Source: CAZAQB01 sp964487155 (lineage in GTDB: Bacteria; Pseudomonadota; Gammaproteobacteria; Nitrococcales; Nitrococcaceae). From it: a stretch of 10,442 nucleotides of DNA. Shown here in pieces: positions 1-7,253 of the stretch. Each line of letters opens with the position of its first letter. The stretch's first letter is position 1. The notes beneath the pieces were generated by a model that did not search any database, was not told where the DNA came from, and saw nothing but the letters and a program-made list of their open reading frames with translations. The translations under genes and the position numbers were made by a program. The stretch is from assembly GCA_964487155.1 (NCBI GenBank), contig CAZAQB010000115.1, forward strand, positions 1 through 10,442, given 5' to 3'.

Positions 1-858
1 GGCCACCGCGGGTACGCCGCAGGCGGCGGCCTGCAGCAGGATGACGCCGAGACCCTCCATGGAGGCCGGGTGGGCCAGCAGGTCCAGGCAGGGCAGCAGT
101 TCCTCCAGGTCGTCGCGGAAGCCGGCGAACGCGAACCGTTCCCCAAGACCGGCCTCGGTGACCCGGCGGCGCACGGCGAACTCCTCCGGTCCCTGACCGA
201 ACAGCAGAAAGCGCGTGCGGGGGTGGGCCTGGAGTACCGCCGGTGCGGCGTCCACCAGCACCCGGTGGCCCTTGCGGGGGATGAACTGCGCCGCCATGCC
301 GACGGTGAGCTCGTCCGCCTCCAGGCCGAACTCGCGCCGGAACCGCTCCCGGTCGCCGCCGGGCCGGTAGCGCTCGGTGTCCACCGCGCTGGGCACGCAG
401 GTGACCTTGCCGGCGGGTACGCCCTCGGCCAGCAGCACCTGCCGGATGGCTTGCGAGATGGTGATGACGTGGTCATAGAGCCGGTACTTCAGCGCCACCC
501 AGGGGCGCGGCTCGGGGTTGTCCACCCGGCGGCTCAGCACTGCCGGCACGCCGGCCCGGCGGGCGGCGAGACCGCCCAGGACATCCGCCCCGCGGCGGCT
601 GTGCAGGTGCACCAGGTCCGGGCGCTCGGCGCGGATCAGCCGGGTCAGGCGGCCCACCAGGGGCAGGTCCAGGTCGCCGCCCATGGACACCTCCCGGACC
701 TGCATGCCCTCCTCCCGGGCGGCGGCGGCGATGGCACTGCCGGGCGGGCAGGCGAGCACGCTGTCCACGCCGTGGGCGGGCAGCCCGCGCAGCAGGAACA
801 GCACCTGCAGCGCGCCGCCGTAGAGGTGGCGGCCGCTTTCCACATGCAGGACCTTCAT
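1..858 (-). CDS. GT4-family glycosyltransferase, C-terminus beyond window (partial)
   Basis: The first 286 codons of a retaining GT-B glycosyltransferase are present; the reading frame is still open at base 1. The protein opens MKVLHVESGR and has an early YGGALQVL (residues 13-20), the N-domain pattern of GT4 enzymes. It continues with DLVHLHSRRGAD (81-92), VDTERYRPG (159-167) at the interdomain hinge, and RKGHRVLVDA (195-204), which begins the nucleotide-sugar-binding C-domain. The usual EX7E donor motif reads E268 (in SMEGLG) to Q276, so the second acidic residue is Gln. The ATG overlaps the stop of the upstream heptosyltransferase gene as ATGA, and a GGAGG ribosome site (bases 867-863) lies four bases before it. 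By position this is the fourth gene of an LPS inner-core operon, so a sugar transfer onto the core is likely. Sugar and acceptor cannot be read from the sequence. Confidence 0.9.
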   Translation of the reverse strand, partial: MKVLHVESGRHLYGGALQVLFLLRGLPAHGVDSVLACPPGSAIAAAAREEGMQVREVSMGGDLDLPLVGRLTRLIRAERPDLVHLHSRRGADVLGGLAARRAGVPAVLSRRVDNPEPRPWVALKYRLYDHVITISQAIRQVLLAEGVPAGKVTCVPSAVDTERYRPGGDRERFRREFGLEADELTVGMAAQFIPRKGHRVLVDAAPAVLQAHPRTRFLLFGQGPEEFAVRRRVTEAGLGERFAFAGFRDDLEELLPCLDLLAHPASMEGLGVILLQAAACGVPAVA

Positions 859-1886
859 CCGGCCTCCAGCAGCTCGCTTGCGGCATCCAGCACGCTGCCC
901 GGCTGGTGCAGGCGCATGCAACTGTACACACCGCCGCAAATGGGCCGGCGCCGGCAGGGAGAGCACCACAGCGCGTGGTAGAGCACCCGGGTGCGGGGGC
1001 TGTCCGTGTGCAGGTAGGGCCGGGTGGAGCCGAACAGGGTCAGGGTGGGCACGCCGAAGGCGGTGCCCATGTGGGTCAGGCCGGTGTCGACCCCCACCAG
1101 CAGGCTGGATTCGGCCACCAGGGCTGCCGAGGCCCGCAGATCCAGCCGGCCCGCCAGCGACACCGCCGGGCCGGCCCCCGCCAGCAGCCGGCCGGCGTGC
1201 TCCCGGTCGCCGGGGCCGCCCAGCACCACCGGGGCGAGATCCAGGCGCCCGGGCAGCTCCCGCGCCAGTTCGCCCCAGCGCTCGTCGAACCAGTGCTTCT
1301 GGGGCCGGGTGGTGAAGGGACAGAACACGGCGTAGGGGCCGGTGACGCCGGCCTCCTGCAGGGCGCTGCGGGCGGCTGCGCGGTCTGCCTGTGTGAGCGC
1401 CAGGTCCATGGGGAACGGGTCCGACGCCAGGCCCAGGTGGGCGGCCACGTGACGGTACTCCGAACCCATGGCGGGATGGTCCCTGGGGACCTCCAGCACC
1501 TCGGTCATCAGCCGGGCGCTGCCTTCCCGGGAGCCCAGGCCCACCCGGCGCGGAGCGCCGGAGGCCCAGGCCCAGATCCCGCTTTTCAGCAGCCCCTGGG
1601 TGTCCACGGCCAGGTCGAACTGCCTCCGGCGCAGCTCTGTTGCGAAACGGCGCAGCGCGCCTGCGAGCCGTCCGTAGTGATGGCCCTGGCGCAGCGCCCG
1701 CCAGTCCGGCCGGGGCAGCCGGATCACCTCGTCCAGCCGCGGGTTGGCCTCCAGCAGCGGGGCACCCGCCGGTTCCGCCAGCCAGGCGATATGGGCCTCC
1801 GGCCAGCGCCCGCGCAGGGCCGGAATCAGCCCAGATGCCATGACGATGTCCCCCAGGGCGGAGAGCCGGATCACCAGGATGCGCAT
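855..1886 (-). CDS. Lipopolysaccharide heptosyltransferase I-like (GT9 family, WaaC-like)
   Basis: A 343-residue GT9 enzyme, expected to transfer L-glycero-D-manno-heptose from ADP-heptose to Kdo on lipid A at the inner face of the cytoplasmic membrane. It opens MRILVIRLSALGD; Asp13 sits where the catalytic base of E. coli WaaC does. RPQKHW (Lys197) and VGVDTGLTHMG (Asp267) match the donor-binding Lys and Asp of heptosyltransferase I, and the DTGL form favours WaaC over WaaF. Near the C-terminus lies a cysteine cluster (C308, C311, C317, C323; spacing CX2CX5CX5C). The ATG is nine bases after the hldE stop and has no strong ribosome site, so it is probably translated after hldE on the same mRNA. 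Its stop overlaps the next start. Family assignment is firm; the choice of heptosyltransferase I over another GT9 role rests on motifs and on hldE next door. Confidence 0.88.
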   Translation of the reverse strand: MRILVIRLSALGDIVMASGLIPALRGRWPEAHIAWLAEPAGAPLLEANPRLDEVIRLPRPDWRALRQGHHYGRLAGALRRFATELRRRQFDLAVDTQGLLKSGIWAWASGAPRRVGLGSREGSARLMTEVLEVPRDHPAMGSEYRHVAAHLGLASDPFPMDLALTQADRAAARSALQEAGVTGPYAVFCPFTTRPQKHWFDERWGELARELPGRLDLAPVVLGGPGDREHAGRLLAGAGPAVSLAGRLDLRASAALVAESSLLVGVDTGLTHMGTAFGVPTLTLFGSTRPYLHTDSPRTRVLYHALWCSPCRRRPICGGVYSCMRLHQPGSVLDAASELLEAG

Positions 1887-1895
1887 GCCGGCGCT

Positions 1896-3326
1896 TCAGT
1901 CCCCGTGTTCGCCGCGCAGGGCGGAGATGATGGCGGTGGTGGAATGGCCCGCCACGAAGGGCAGTACCCGCACCTCGCCGCCGGCCGCCAGCACCGCTTC
2001 GTGGCCGGCGATCTGCTCGATGCGGTAGTCGCCCCCCTTGACCAGCAGGTCAGGACTCACCGCCTCGATCAGCCGGGCGGGGGTGTCCTCGGAGAAGGGC
2101 ACCACCCAGTCCACCGCGGCCAGGCCCGCGAGCACGGCCATGCGGTGCTGCAGCGGGTTGACCGGCCGCTCGGATCCCTTCAGCCGGCCCACCGACGCAT
2201 CGTCATTGACAGCGACGATGAGCCGGTCGCCGAGGGCCCGGGCCTGTTCCAGGTAGGCCACATGCCCCGGATGCAGCAGGTCGAAGCAGCCATTGGTCAT
2301 CACCACCACGTCGTGGCGCGCCCGGGCCTCCTCCCGCAGCCTCAGCAGGGTGGCCTCGTCCAGCACGCCGCGCCGGGTGCTGCGGGGCCGCGAGTGCTGC
2401 AGCGCGGCGCGCAGTTCGCCAGGGGTCACCGTGGCGGTGCCGAGCTTGCCCACCACCACGCCGGCGGCCAGGTTCGCCAGGGCCGCCGCCTCGGCCAGAG
2501 TCTCGCCGGCGGCCAGGGCGGCGGCCAGGGCGGCGATGACGGTGTCGCCGGCGCCGGTGACGTCGAACACCTCCTGGGCCTGGGCCGGGATGTGCAGCGC
2601 CTCGGCCTCCCTGGCCACCAGGGTCATGCCCTGCCCGCCGCGGGTCACCAGCAATGCCTCCCAGTGGCAGCGGGCCAGCAGTTCCCGGGCCCGCTCCACC
2701 AGGCTGGCGGTGTCCCGGCAGGGCCCCACCGCGCCCTCGAACTCGCCGCGGTTGGGAGTCACCAGGGTGGCTCCCGAGTAGGCTTCCAGGTCGCGGCGCT
2801 TGGGATCCACCAGCACCGGCACGCCGGCGGCCCGGCCGGCCTGGATCAGCGGGCCGGGGTCGGCCAGGGCGCCCTTGCCGTAGTCGGACAGCACCAGGGC
2901 CTGGACCCCCTGCAGCAGGGGGGCGAGCTGTTCCGGCCCCAGACCGGCTACGCGCTCCGGCGCCTCTTCGAAGTCCAGGCGGATCATCTGCTGGTGCTGG
3001 CTGATCACCCGCAGCTTGGTGGTGGTGACCGCCCCCGGCGAGCGCTGCCAGGCGCTCTCGATGCCGGCCTGGCGCAGGATGGCCTGCAGGGCGTCGGCCG
3101 CCTCGTCCGCACCCACCGGGGCGGCCAGCAGTGCCCGCGCGCCCAGGGCGGCCAGGCCCAGCGCCACGTTGGCCGCGCCGCCGGCCCGGTCCTCGCGGGA
3201 GCCCACGCGCACCACCGGGACCGGGGCCTCCGGTGAGATGCGCCCGGTGGCCCCGTGCCAGTAGCGGTCGAGCATGACATCCCCCGCCACCAGCAGCCGG
3301 CAGGCGCTGAAGTCCGGGATTCTCAT
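1896..3326 (-). CDS. hldE: Bifunctional heptose-7-phosphate kinase / heptose-1-phosphate adenylyltransferase HldE
   Basis: HldE carries out two steps of ADP-heptose synthesis in the cytoplasm: phosphorylation of D-glycero-beta-D-manno-heptose 7-phosphate at C1, and later transfer of AMP to heptose 1-phosphate. At 476 residues it is almost the length of the E. coli enzyme. The N-terminal ribokinase (PfkB) domain spans about residues 1-315, with RAGGAANVALGLAALG (47-62) and the signature DVTGAGDT (255-262), whose Asp261 is the catalytic base. The C-terminal cytidylyltransferase-like domain, from about 335, has NGCFDLLHPGH with the HxGH motif at 352-355, then LKGSERPVN (382-390). The start is the ATG overlapping the lpxL stop as ATGA. 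The frame stays open upstream through lpxL to base 4307, but that part does not look like protein, so no fusion is inferred. The next gene uses the product. Confidence 0.96.
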   Translation of the reverse strand: MRIPDFSACRLLVAGDVMLDRYWHGATGRISPEAPVPVVRVGSREDRAGGAANVALGLAALGARALLAAPVGADEAADALQAILRQAGIESAWQRSPGAVTTTKLRVISQHQQMIRLDFEEAPERVAGLGPEQLAPLLQGVQALVLSDYGKGALADPGPLIQAGRAAGVPVLVDPKRRDLEAYSGATLVTPNRGEFEGAVGPCRDTASLVERARELLARCHWEALLVTRGGQGMTLVAREAEALHIPAQAQEVFDVTGAGDTVIAALAAALAAGETLAEAAALANLAAGVVVGKLGTATVTPGELRAALQHSRPRSTRRGVLDEATLLRLREEARARHDVVVMTNGCFDLLHPGHVAYLEQARALGDRLIVAVNDDASVGRLKGSERPVNPLQHRMAVLAGLAAVDWVVPFSEDTPARLIEAVSPDLLVKGGDYRIEQIAGHEAVLAAGGEVRVLPFVAGHSTTAIISALRGEHGD

Positions 3327-4276
3327 GCCGTTGCCCTGCGCCGCGGGCGGCGCTTGCGCCGGTAGGGGGATGCCTCGCCCTCGGGCCGGGTCTTGAACCG
3401 GCGGTGCACCCAGTAGTACTGCTCCGGCGCCTCGCGGATGCGCTGCTCCAGGATCTGGTTGATGCGGGCCGCGTCGGCCGCGTCGTCGCCGCTGGGGAAG
3501 GCGGTCAGCGGCGGGTCGATGCGGATGATGTAGCCGCGGCCATCGGTGCGGGCGCGGTTGGTGGCCGGCAGCACCGCGGCGCCGGTCATGGCCGCCAGCC
3601 GGGACAGCACGGTAATGGTGGCCGCCGGTTGGCCGAAGAAGGGCGCGAATACCGAGTAGCGCCGGCCGTAGTCCTGGTCCGGCGCATACCAGACCACCTG
3701 GCCCCGGCGCAGGGCCCGGATCAGCCCGCGCATGTCCCGGCGGTGAATGGCGCCTTCGAAGTGGCGCTCGCGGCTGCTGCGCATGAAGGCCTCTACGACC
3801 GGGTTCTCGTTTTCCCGGTAGATCACCTGGAAGGGCACGTGGCGCAGCATGATACGGCCGGTGAAGTCCAGGGAGGTGAAGTGCAGGCCCATGAGGATGA
3901 CGCCCCGTCCGTCCCGGCGGGCCGCCGCCACGTGCTCCAGGCCGTGCACCTCGCCGATGCCCGCCACCCGGTGGTCGGGCCACCAGGCCGCCATGCCCAG
4001 TTCCACCACCGCCCGGCCGGTATAGCGGAAATTGGCCCGCCGCATGCGCCGGCGCTCGGCCTCGGAGCGCTCCGGAAAGCACAGGGCCAGGTTGCGCTCC
4101 ACCACGTGGCGCCGGTAGGGGGCGAGGGGCAGGGCGATGAGGCCGATCAGGTCGCCTGCCGCCATGGCCGCCCGGTAGGGCAGCCGCGCCAGGCACCACA
4201 GCAACCCCAGGCCGGCCCAGGCGGGCCAGTAGCGGGGCGAGTAGCGGGAGCGGGCTTCTGGGGCAGGGCGGCTCAC
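3323..4276 (-). CDS. lpxL: Lipid A biosynthesis acyltransferase (lauroyl-type, LpxL)
   Basis: An inner-membrane late acyltransferase that moves an acyl chain from acyl-ACP to Kdo2-lipid IVA, forming a secondary acyloxyacyl group. With the GTG at 4276 it is 317 residues, close to the usual 305-310. A hydrophobic anchor lies near residues 18-52. RNLALCFPE (61-69) and GLHFTSLDF (130-138) follow; the latter contains the HX4D catalytic pair H132/D137. YAPDQDYG (197-204) and PEQYYWVHRRFKTRP (284-298) are characteristic of LpxL/LpxP. The C-terminus (305-317) is very rich in Arg and Lys. The start is the weakest point: GTG gives the expected N-terminus, but no Shine-Dalgarno is visible and no in-frame ATG lies close upstream. 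It is the first gene of the operon, divergent from waaA. Whether it is LpxL or another chain-specific paralogue cannot be settled here. Confidence 0.92.
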   Translation of the reverse strand: MSRPAPEARSRYSPRYWPAWAGLGLLWCLARLPYRAAMAAGDLIGLIALPLAPYRRHVVERNLALCFPERSEAERRRMRRANFRYTGRAVVELGMAAWWPDHRVAGIGEVHGLEHVAAARRDGRGVILMGLHFTSLDFTGRIMLRHVPFQVIYRENENPVVEAFMRSSRERHFEGAIHRRDMRGLIRALRRGQVVWYAPDQDYGRRYSVFAPFFGQPAATITVLSRLAAMTGAAVLPATNRARTDGRGYIIRIDPPLTAFPSGDDAADAARINQILEQRIREAPEQYYWVHRRFKTRPEGEASPYRRKRRPRRRATA

Positions 4277-4345
4277 GGGCGACGGGCCGGGCTGACGGCA
4301 TGGACACCGCGGCCCCGCAGGGCGGGGCGCGCGGCGCGGGGCCGC

Positions 4346-4354
4346 AGTATAGCA
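4346..4354 (-). promoter_or_regulatory. Candidate extended -10 promoter for the lpxL-hldE operon
   Basis: On the minus strand the sequence reads TGCTATACT, a TGn extended -10 followed by TATACT (five of six matches to the sigma-70 -10). No -35 match is found at 16-18 bases upstream, which extended -10 promoters tolerate. A start site six to seven bases downstream would give a leader of roughly 60 bases before the lpxL GTG. It is one of the few AT-containing words in a very GC-rich spacer. Inferred from sequence only. Confidence 0.55.
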
Positions 4355-4448
4355 GAGCCCCCGCGACCGGCGGCCGCAGGCTCGGCTGGCGAAAACCACT
4401 TGCTCGGGCGCGCGGTGTGGGCTGCGCCCTCCAGTAAACGCCGGCAAC

Positions 4449-4457
4449 TGGTATGCT
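4449..4457 (+). promoter_or_regulatory. Candidate extended -10 promoter for waaA
   Basis: The plus strand reads TGGTATGCT, a TGn extended -10 with TATGCT (four of six matches to consensus). No recognisable -35 lies at standard spacing. It is 29 bases upstream of the waaA ATG, so the predicted leader would be only about 20-25 bases. It lies in the same 210-base spacer as the opposite-facing candidate for lpxL, with about 94 bases between the two elements. Confidence 0.5.
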
Positions 4458-4486
4458 GCTCGCCCGCCGCCCCGCAGCGACCCCGG

Positions 4487-5764
4487 ATGTCCTGGCGCCC
4501 GCTCTACTCCGCCGCCCTGTACCTGCTGATGCCCGCGGTGGTGCTGCGGCTGCTGTGGCGCAGCCGGGCGCATCCGGGGTATCGGCGCGGCTTGCCGGAG
4601 CGCTTCGGCTTTGCCCCCCGGCTGCAGGGCCGGCCCGCCTGGTTCCACTGCGTGTCGGTGGGAGAGACCCTGGCGGCGGTGGCGCTGATCCAGGAGTACC
4701 GCCGCCGTCACCCGGATACCCCGGTGCTGGTGACCACCATGACGCCCACCGGCTCCGACCGGGTGCGGGCCGCGTTCGGCACGGATGTTCACCATGTCTA
4801 CCTGCCCTACGACCTGCCGGGAGCCGTGGCGCGCTTCCTGGACCGGGCGCAGCCCCGCGTCGGGGTGCTCATGGAGACCGAGCTGTGGCCCAATCTGCTG
4901 GCCGCCGCCCGGCGGCGGGGCATCCCGATGGCACTGCTGAACGCCCGGCTGTCGGCGCGCTCCGCCCGGGGCTACGCCCGGGTCGCCGGCCTGTTGCGCC
5001 CGGCCCTCGACGCCCTGGATCTGGTGGGCGCCCAGACCCGGGCCGACGCCCGGCGCTTTGCCTGCCTCGGCCTGGCGCCGGGCCGGCTGCGGGTGCTCGG
5101 CAGTATCAAGTTCGACCAGCAGGTGCCTCCGGAGCTGGTGGCCCGGGGTCGCCAGCTGCGCCGGGCCCTGGGACCGGAGCGGCCGCTATGGATCGCCGCC
5201 AGCACTCACGCCGGGGAGGAGCAGGCTGCCCTGGAGGCCCACCGCCGGCTGCGCGAGACTCTGCCCCGGGCGGGCCTGCTGCTGGTGCCACGGCACCCGG
5301 AGCGCTTCGAGGCAGTGGCCGAGTTGTGTGCCCGGCAGGGCTTCCCTCCTGCCCGGCGCTCCAGCGGCGCTGCACCGGGGCCAGTGGCCGTCTACCTGGG
5401 TGACACCATGGGGGAACTGCCGCTGATGCTGGCGGCGGCGGACGTGGCCTTCGTCGGCGGCAGCCTGGTGCCCCGCGGCGGCCACAACCTGCTGGAACCG
5501 GCGGCCCTGGGACTGCCGGTGCTCACCGGGCCTCACACCTTCAACTTCCACGCCATCCATCGGCTGCTGGAGCGGGGCGGCGGCTGCCGCATGGTGGATT
5601 CGGCCGAGGCCCTGGCGGCGGCCCTGGAATCGCTGATCCGGGATCCGGCCAAATCCCGCCGCATGGGAGAGGCCGCCCGCCAAGTGGTGGCGCGCCACCA
5701 GGGCGCCCGGGACCGCATGCTGGAGGCCCTGGAGGAACTGCACAGGCGCCGGCCGGCCACCTGA
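4487..5764 (+). CDS. waaA: 3-deoxy-D-manno-octulosonic acid (Kdo) transferase WaaA
   Basis: WaaA (KdtA) transfers Kdo from CMP-Kdo to lipid IVA at the cytoplasmic side of the inner membrane. The ATG at 4487 gives 425 residues, the same length as the E. coli enzyme. A single N-terminal anchor (residues about 4-24) precedes a GT30 GT-B fold. HCVSVGE (54-60) ends in Glu60, the position of the catalytic Glu in E. coli WaaA. Other family motifs are TTMTPTGS (83-90), METELWPN (129-136), GSIKFD (205-210), STHAGEE (239-245), RHPERF (269-274), GDTMGEL (305-311) and GGSLVPRGGHNLLEPAA (324-340). The ribosome site is weak. Divergent lpxL acts on the WaaA product, so the shared spacer may balance the two steps. 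The sequence does not show whether one or two Kdo units are added. Confidence 0.96.
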   Translation: MSWRPLYSAALYLLMPAVVLRLLWRSRAHPGYRRGLPERFGFAPRLQGRPAWFHCVSVGETLAAVALIQEYRRRHPDTPVLVTTMTPTGSDRVRAAFGTDVHHVYLPYDLPGAVARFLDRAQPRVGVLMETELWPNLLAAARRRGIPMALLNARLSARSARGYARVAGLLRPALDALDLVGAQTRADARRFACLGLAPGRLRVLGSIKFDQQVPPELVARGRQLRRALGPERPLWIAASTHAGEEQAALEAHRRLRETLPRAGLLLVPRHPERFEAVAELCARQGFPPARRSSGAAPGPVAVYLGDTMGELPLMLAAADVAFVGGSLVPRGGHNLLEPAALGLPVLTGPHTFNFHAIHRLLERGGGCRMVDSAEALAAALESLIRDPAKSRRMGEAARQVVARHQGARDRMLEALEELHRRRPAT

Positions 5765-5802
5765 GTCGTGGGTGCCTCTGCTGCCGCAGCCGGGCGCCGC
5801 CA

Positions 5803-5832
5803 ATCAACCGGTCAACAGATGACCCGATTGAT
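5803..5832. terminator. Imperfect hairpin between convergent waaA and tolC, possible bidirectional terminator
   Basis: An inverted repeat lies in the 74-base gap where waaA and tolC end facing each other. The outer arms are ATCAA (5803-5807) and TTGAT (5828-5832). The inner arms are GGTCA (5810-5814) and TGACC (5820-5824) around the loop ACAGA, with a small mismatch or bulge between the two stems. Neither strand has a clear run of T after the stem, so it is not a classical intrinsic terminator. It may stop or stabilise both messages. Confidence 0.35.
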
Positions 5833-5838
5833 CGTGCG

Positions 5839-7158
5839 CTACGGCTCCCGCCGCAACAGCGCGTTCACCAGATGCACGTCGGCGTCGGACAGGGTGCCCG
5901 CCGCCTGCTTCAGGCGCAGGGTCTCCAGCAGGTAGGCGTGGCGGGCCTGCTGGTAGTCCCGCTCGGCCTGGGTCATGTCCTGCAACGCGTTCAGCACCTC
6001 GACGATGGTGCGGGTACCCACCTCGAAGCCGGCCTCGGTGGCCTCCAGGGCCGCCTTGGTGGAGGTGCGGGCCTGGTCCAGGGCCTGCACCCGCAACAGG
6101 TTGCTCTCCACTGTGCGGTAGGAGTCCGCCGCCTGGCGGGTGACGCTGCGCAGTACCTCTTCCAGGCGTTCCCGCGCCTCGGTAAACCCGGCCTGGGCCT
6201 CTCTCACCCGGGAGCTGGTGCCGCCGCCCAGGAACAAGGGCACCTGCAGCCGCAGGCCGATGCTGGAGCGATCAGTCTGGCTGCCGAAGGTGCCTCCGGT
6301 CTGGGCCTTGCTGTAGCCGAGACGGGCATCCAGAGTCGGGAAATGGCCGGCGCGAGCCACGCCCACGCCGGTCATGGCAGCCTTCGAGGCCTTCCGGGCT
6401 GCCGTCAGCCGCCAGTTCTGCTCCTCGGCGCGGCTGCGCCAGGCTTCTTCGTCACGCGGCTCGGGGACGACCAGCTCCACTTGCTCGCGCACCCGCTGCA
6501 ACTGGGCCGGCGCCCGGCCGACAATTTCCCGAACGCGCTCGCGGGCGCTCTGCAGGTCGTTGCGCGCCTGGATGGCATCGGCGCGGGCCAGATCGTAGCG
6601 GGCCTTGGCCTCTTCCACGTCGGTGCGCGCGATCAGCCCGACTTCGAAGCGCTGGCGCGCCTGCTCCAGCTGCCGGCCGATGGCCTGGACGTCGGCCTCG
6701 GCCGCAGTCAGGGCGGCCTGGGCGTCCAGCACGCCGAAATAGCGCTCCGCCACTCGGAAGATGAGGTCCTGCTCCTCGGCGGCGAAATCGGCGACCGCCT
6801 GGGCCTCCTCGATGCCAGCCTGCCCCAGGCGCTTGAACAGATCCCAACGGAACACCGCCTGTTGCAGGTTCAGGGAATAATTCTCGTTGTAGAAGGCGGT
6901 TTTGTTCGTGGGGTTGAACGTGGTGGTCTGCTTCTGAAACACGCGCTCCACATCGATGGTGCTGGTGATCTGGGGCAGCAGCTCAGCGCGTGCCTGGGGA
7001 ACCCGCTCCCGTGCCGCCCGCAGCTGGGCCCGGGCTTGCTGGAAAACGGGATCCGCCAGCGTGGCGTCCCGGTAGATGGAGAGCAAGTCGTCGGCGGCCC
7101 AGGCGCAACTGCCCCAGAACGCCAGCAGCAGGGCCAGGAAAGGGCGGGTCGGTGGCAT
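5839..7158 (-). CDS. tolC: TolC-family outer-membrane efflux/secretion channel protein
   Basis: This protein should form the trimeric outer-membrane barrel and periplasmic tunnel used by tripartite efflux pumps and type I secretion. Residues 1-21 form a signal peptide with a likely cut after AWA (19-21). The mature protein opens with an alpha-helical region typical of the family: DPVFQQARAQL (36-46) and RAELLPQI (57-64), then NYSLNLQQAVFRWDL (93-107). The two-fold internal repeat shows as FEVGLIARTDVEEAKARYDLA (171-191) and FEVGTRTIVEVLNALQDM (378-395). At 439 residues it is shorter than E. coli TolC (about 493) but usual for the wider type I secretion TolC family. No pump or adaptor gene is in the window. 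It lies 95 bases downstream of the methyltransferase gene, probably cotranscribed. Which transporters it serves is unknown. Confidence 0.93.
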   Translation of the reverse strand: MPPTRPFLALLLAFWGSCAWAADDLLSIYRDATLADPVFQQARAQLRAARERVPQARAELLPQITSTIDVERVFQKQTTTFNPTNKTAFYNENYSLNLQQAVFRWDLFKRLGQAGIEEAQAVADFAAEEQDLIFRVAERYFGVLDAQAALTAAEADVQAIGRQLEQARQRFEVGLIARTDVEEAKARYDLARADAIQARNDLQSARERVREIVGRAPAQLQRVREQVELVVPEPRDEEAWRSRAEEQNWRLTAARKASKAAMTGVGVARAGHFPTLDARLGYSKAQTGGTFGSQTDRSSIGLRLQVPLFLGGGTSSRVREAQAGFTEARERLEEVLRSVTRQAADSYRTVESNLLRVQALDQARTSTKAALEATEAGFEVGTRTIVEVLNALQDMTQAERDYQQARHAYLLETLRLKQAAGTLSDADVHLVNALLRREP

Positions 7159-7253
7159 GATGTCAGCTCGTCTTATGGCGGACCATCGCTACCCCGCATG
7201 GTACCTGGAGGCGGGGCGCGTGGGCCAAGGTCGGACGGGGCATGGGGTCCGGC

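Noticed and set aside
70..981. A 303-codon plus-strand frame at the left edge.
   Set aside because: It lies antisense to the GT4 gene, whose motifs and ribosome site are clear.
906..3236. A 776-codon open frame on the plus strand opposite hldE and the heptosyltransferase gene.
   Set aside because: It is rich in Gln, His, Gly and Pro with no recognisable motif, the usual antisense shadow of GC-rich codons. Both minus-strand genes beneath it are certain.
3327..4307. The hldE frame stays open far upstream, which could suggest a fused 803-residue protein or an extra N-terminal domain.
   Set aside because: The upstream part is Pro/Arg/Gly-rich and overlaps lpxL, which has clear motifs in another frame. 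HldE starts normally at 3326 with full family length.
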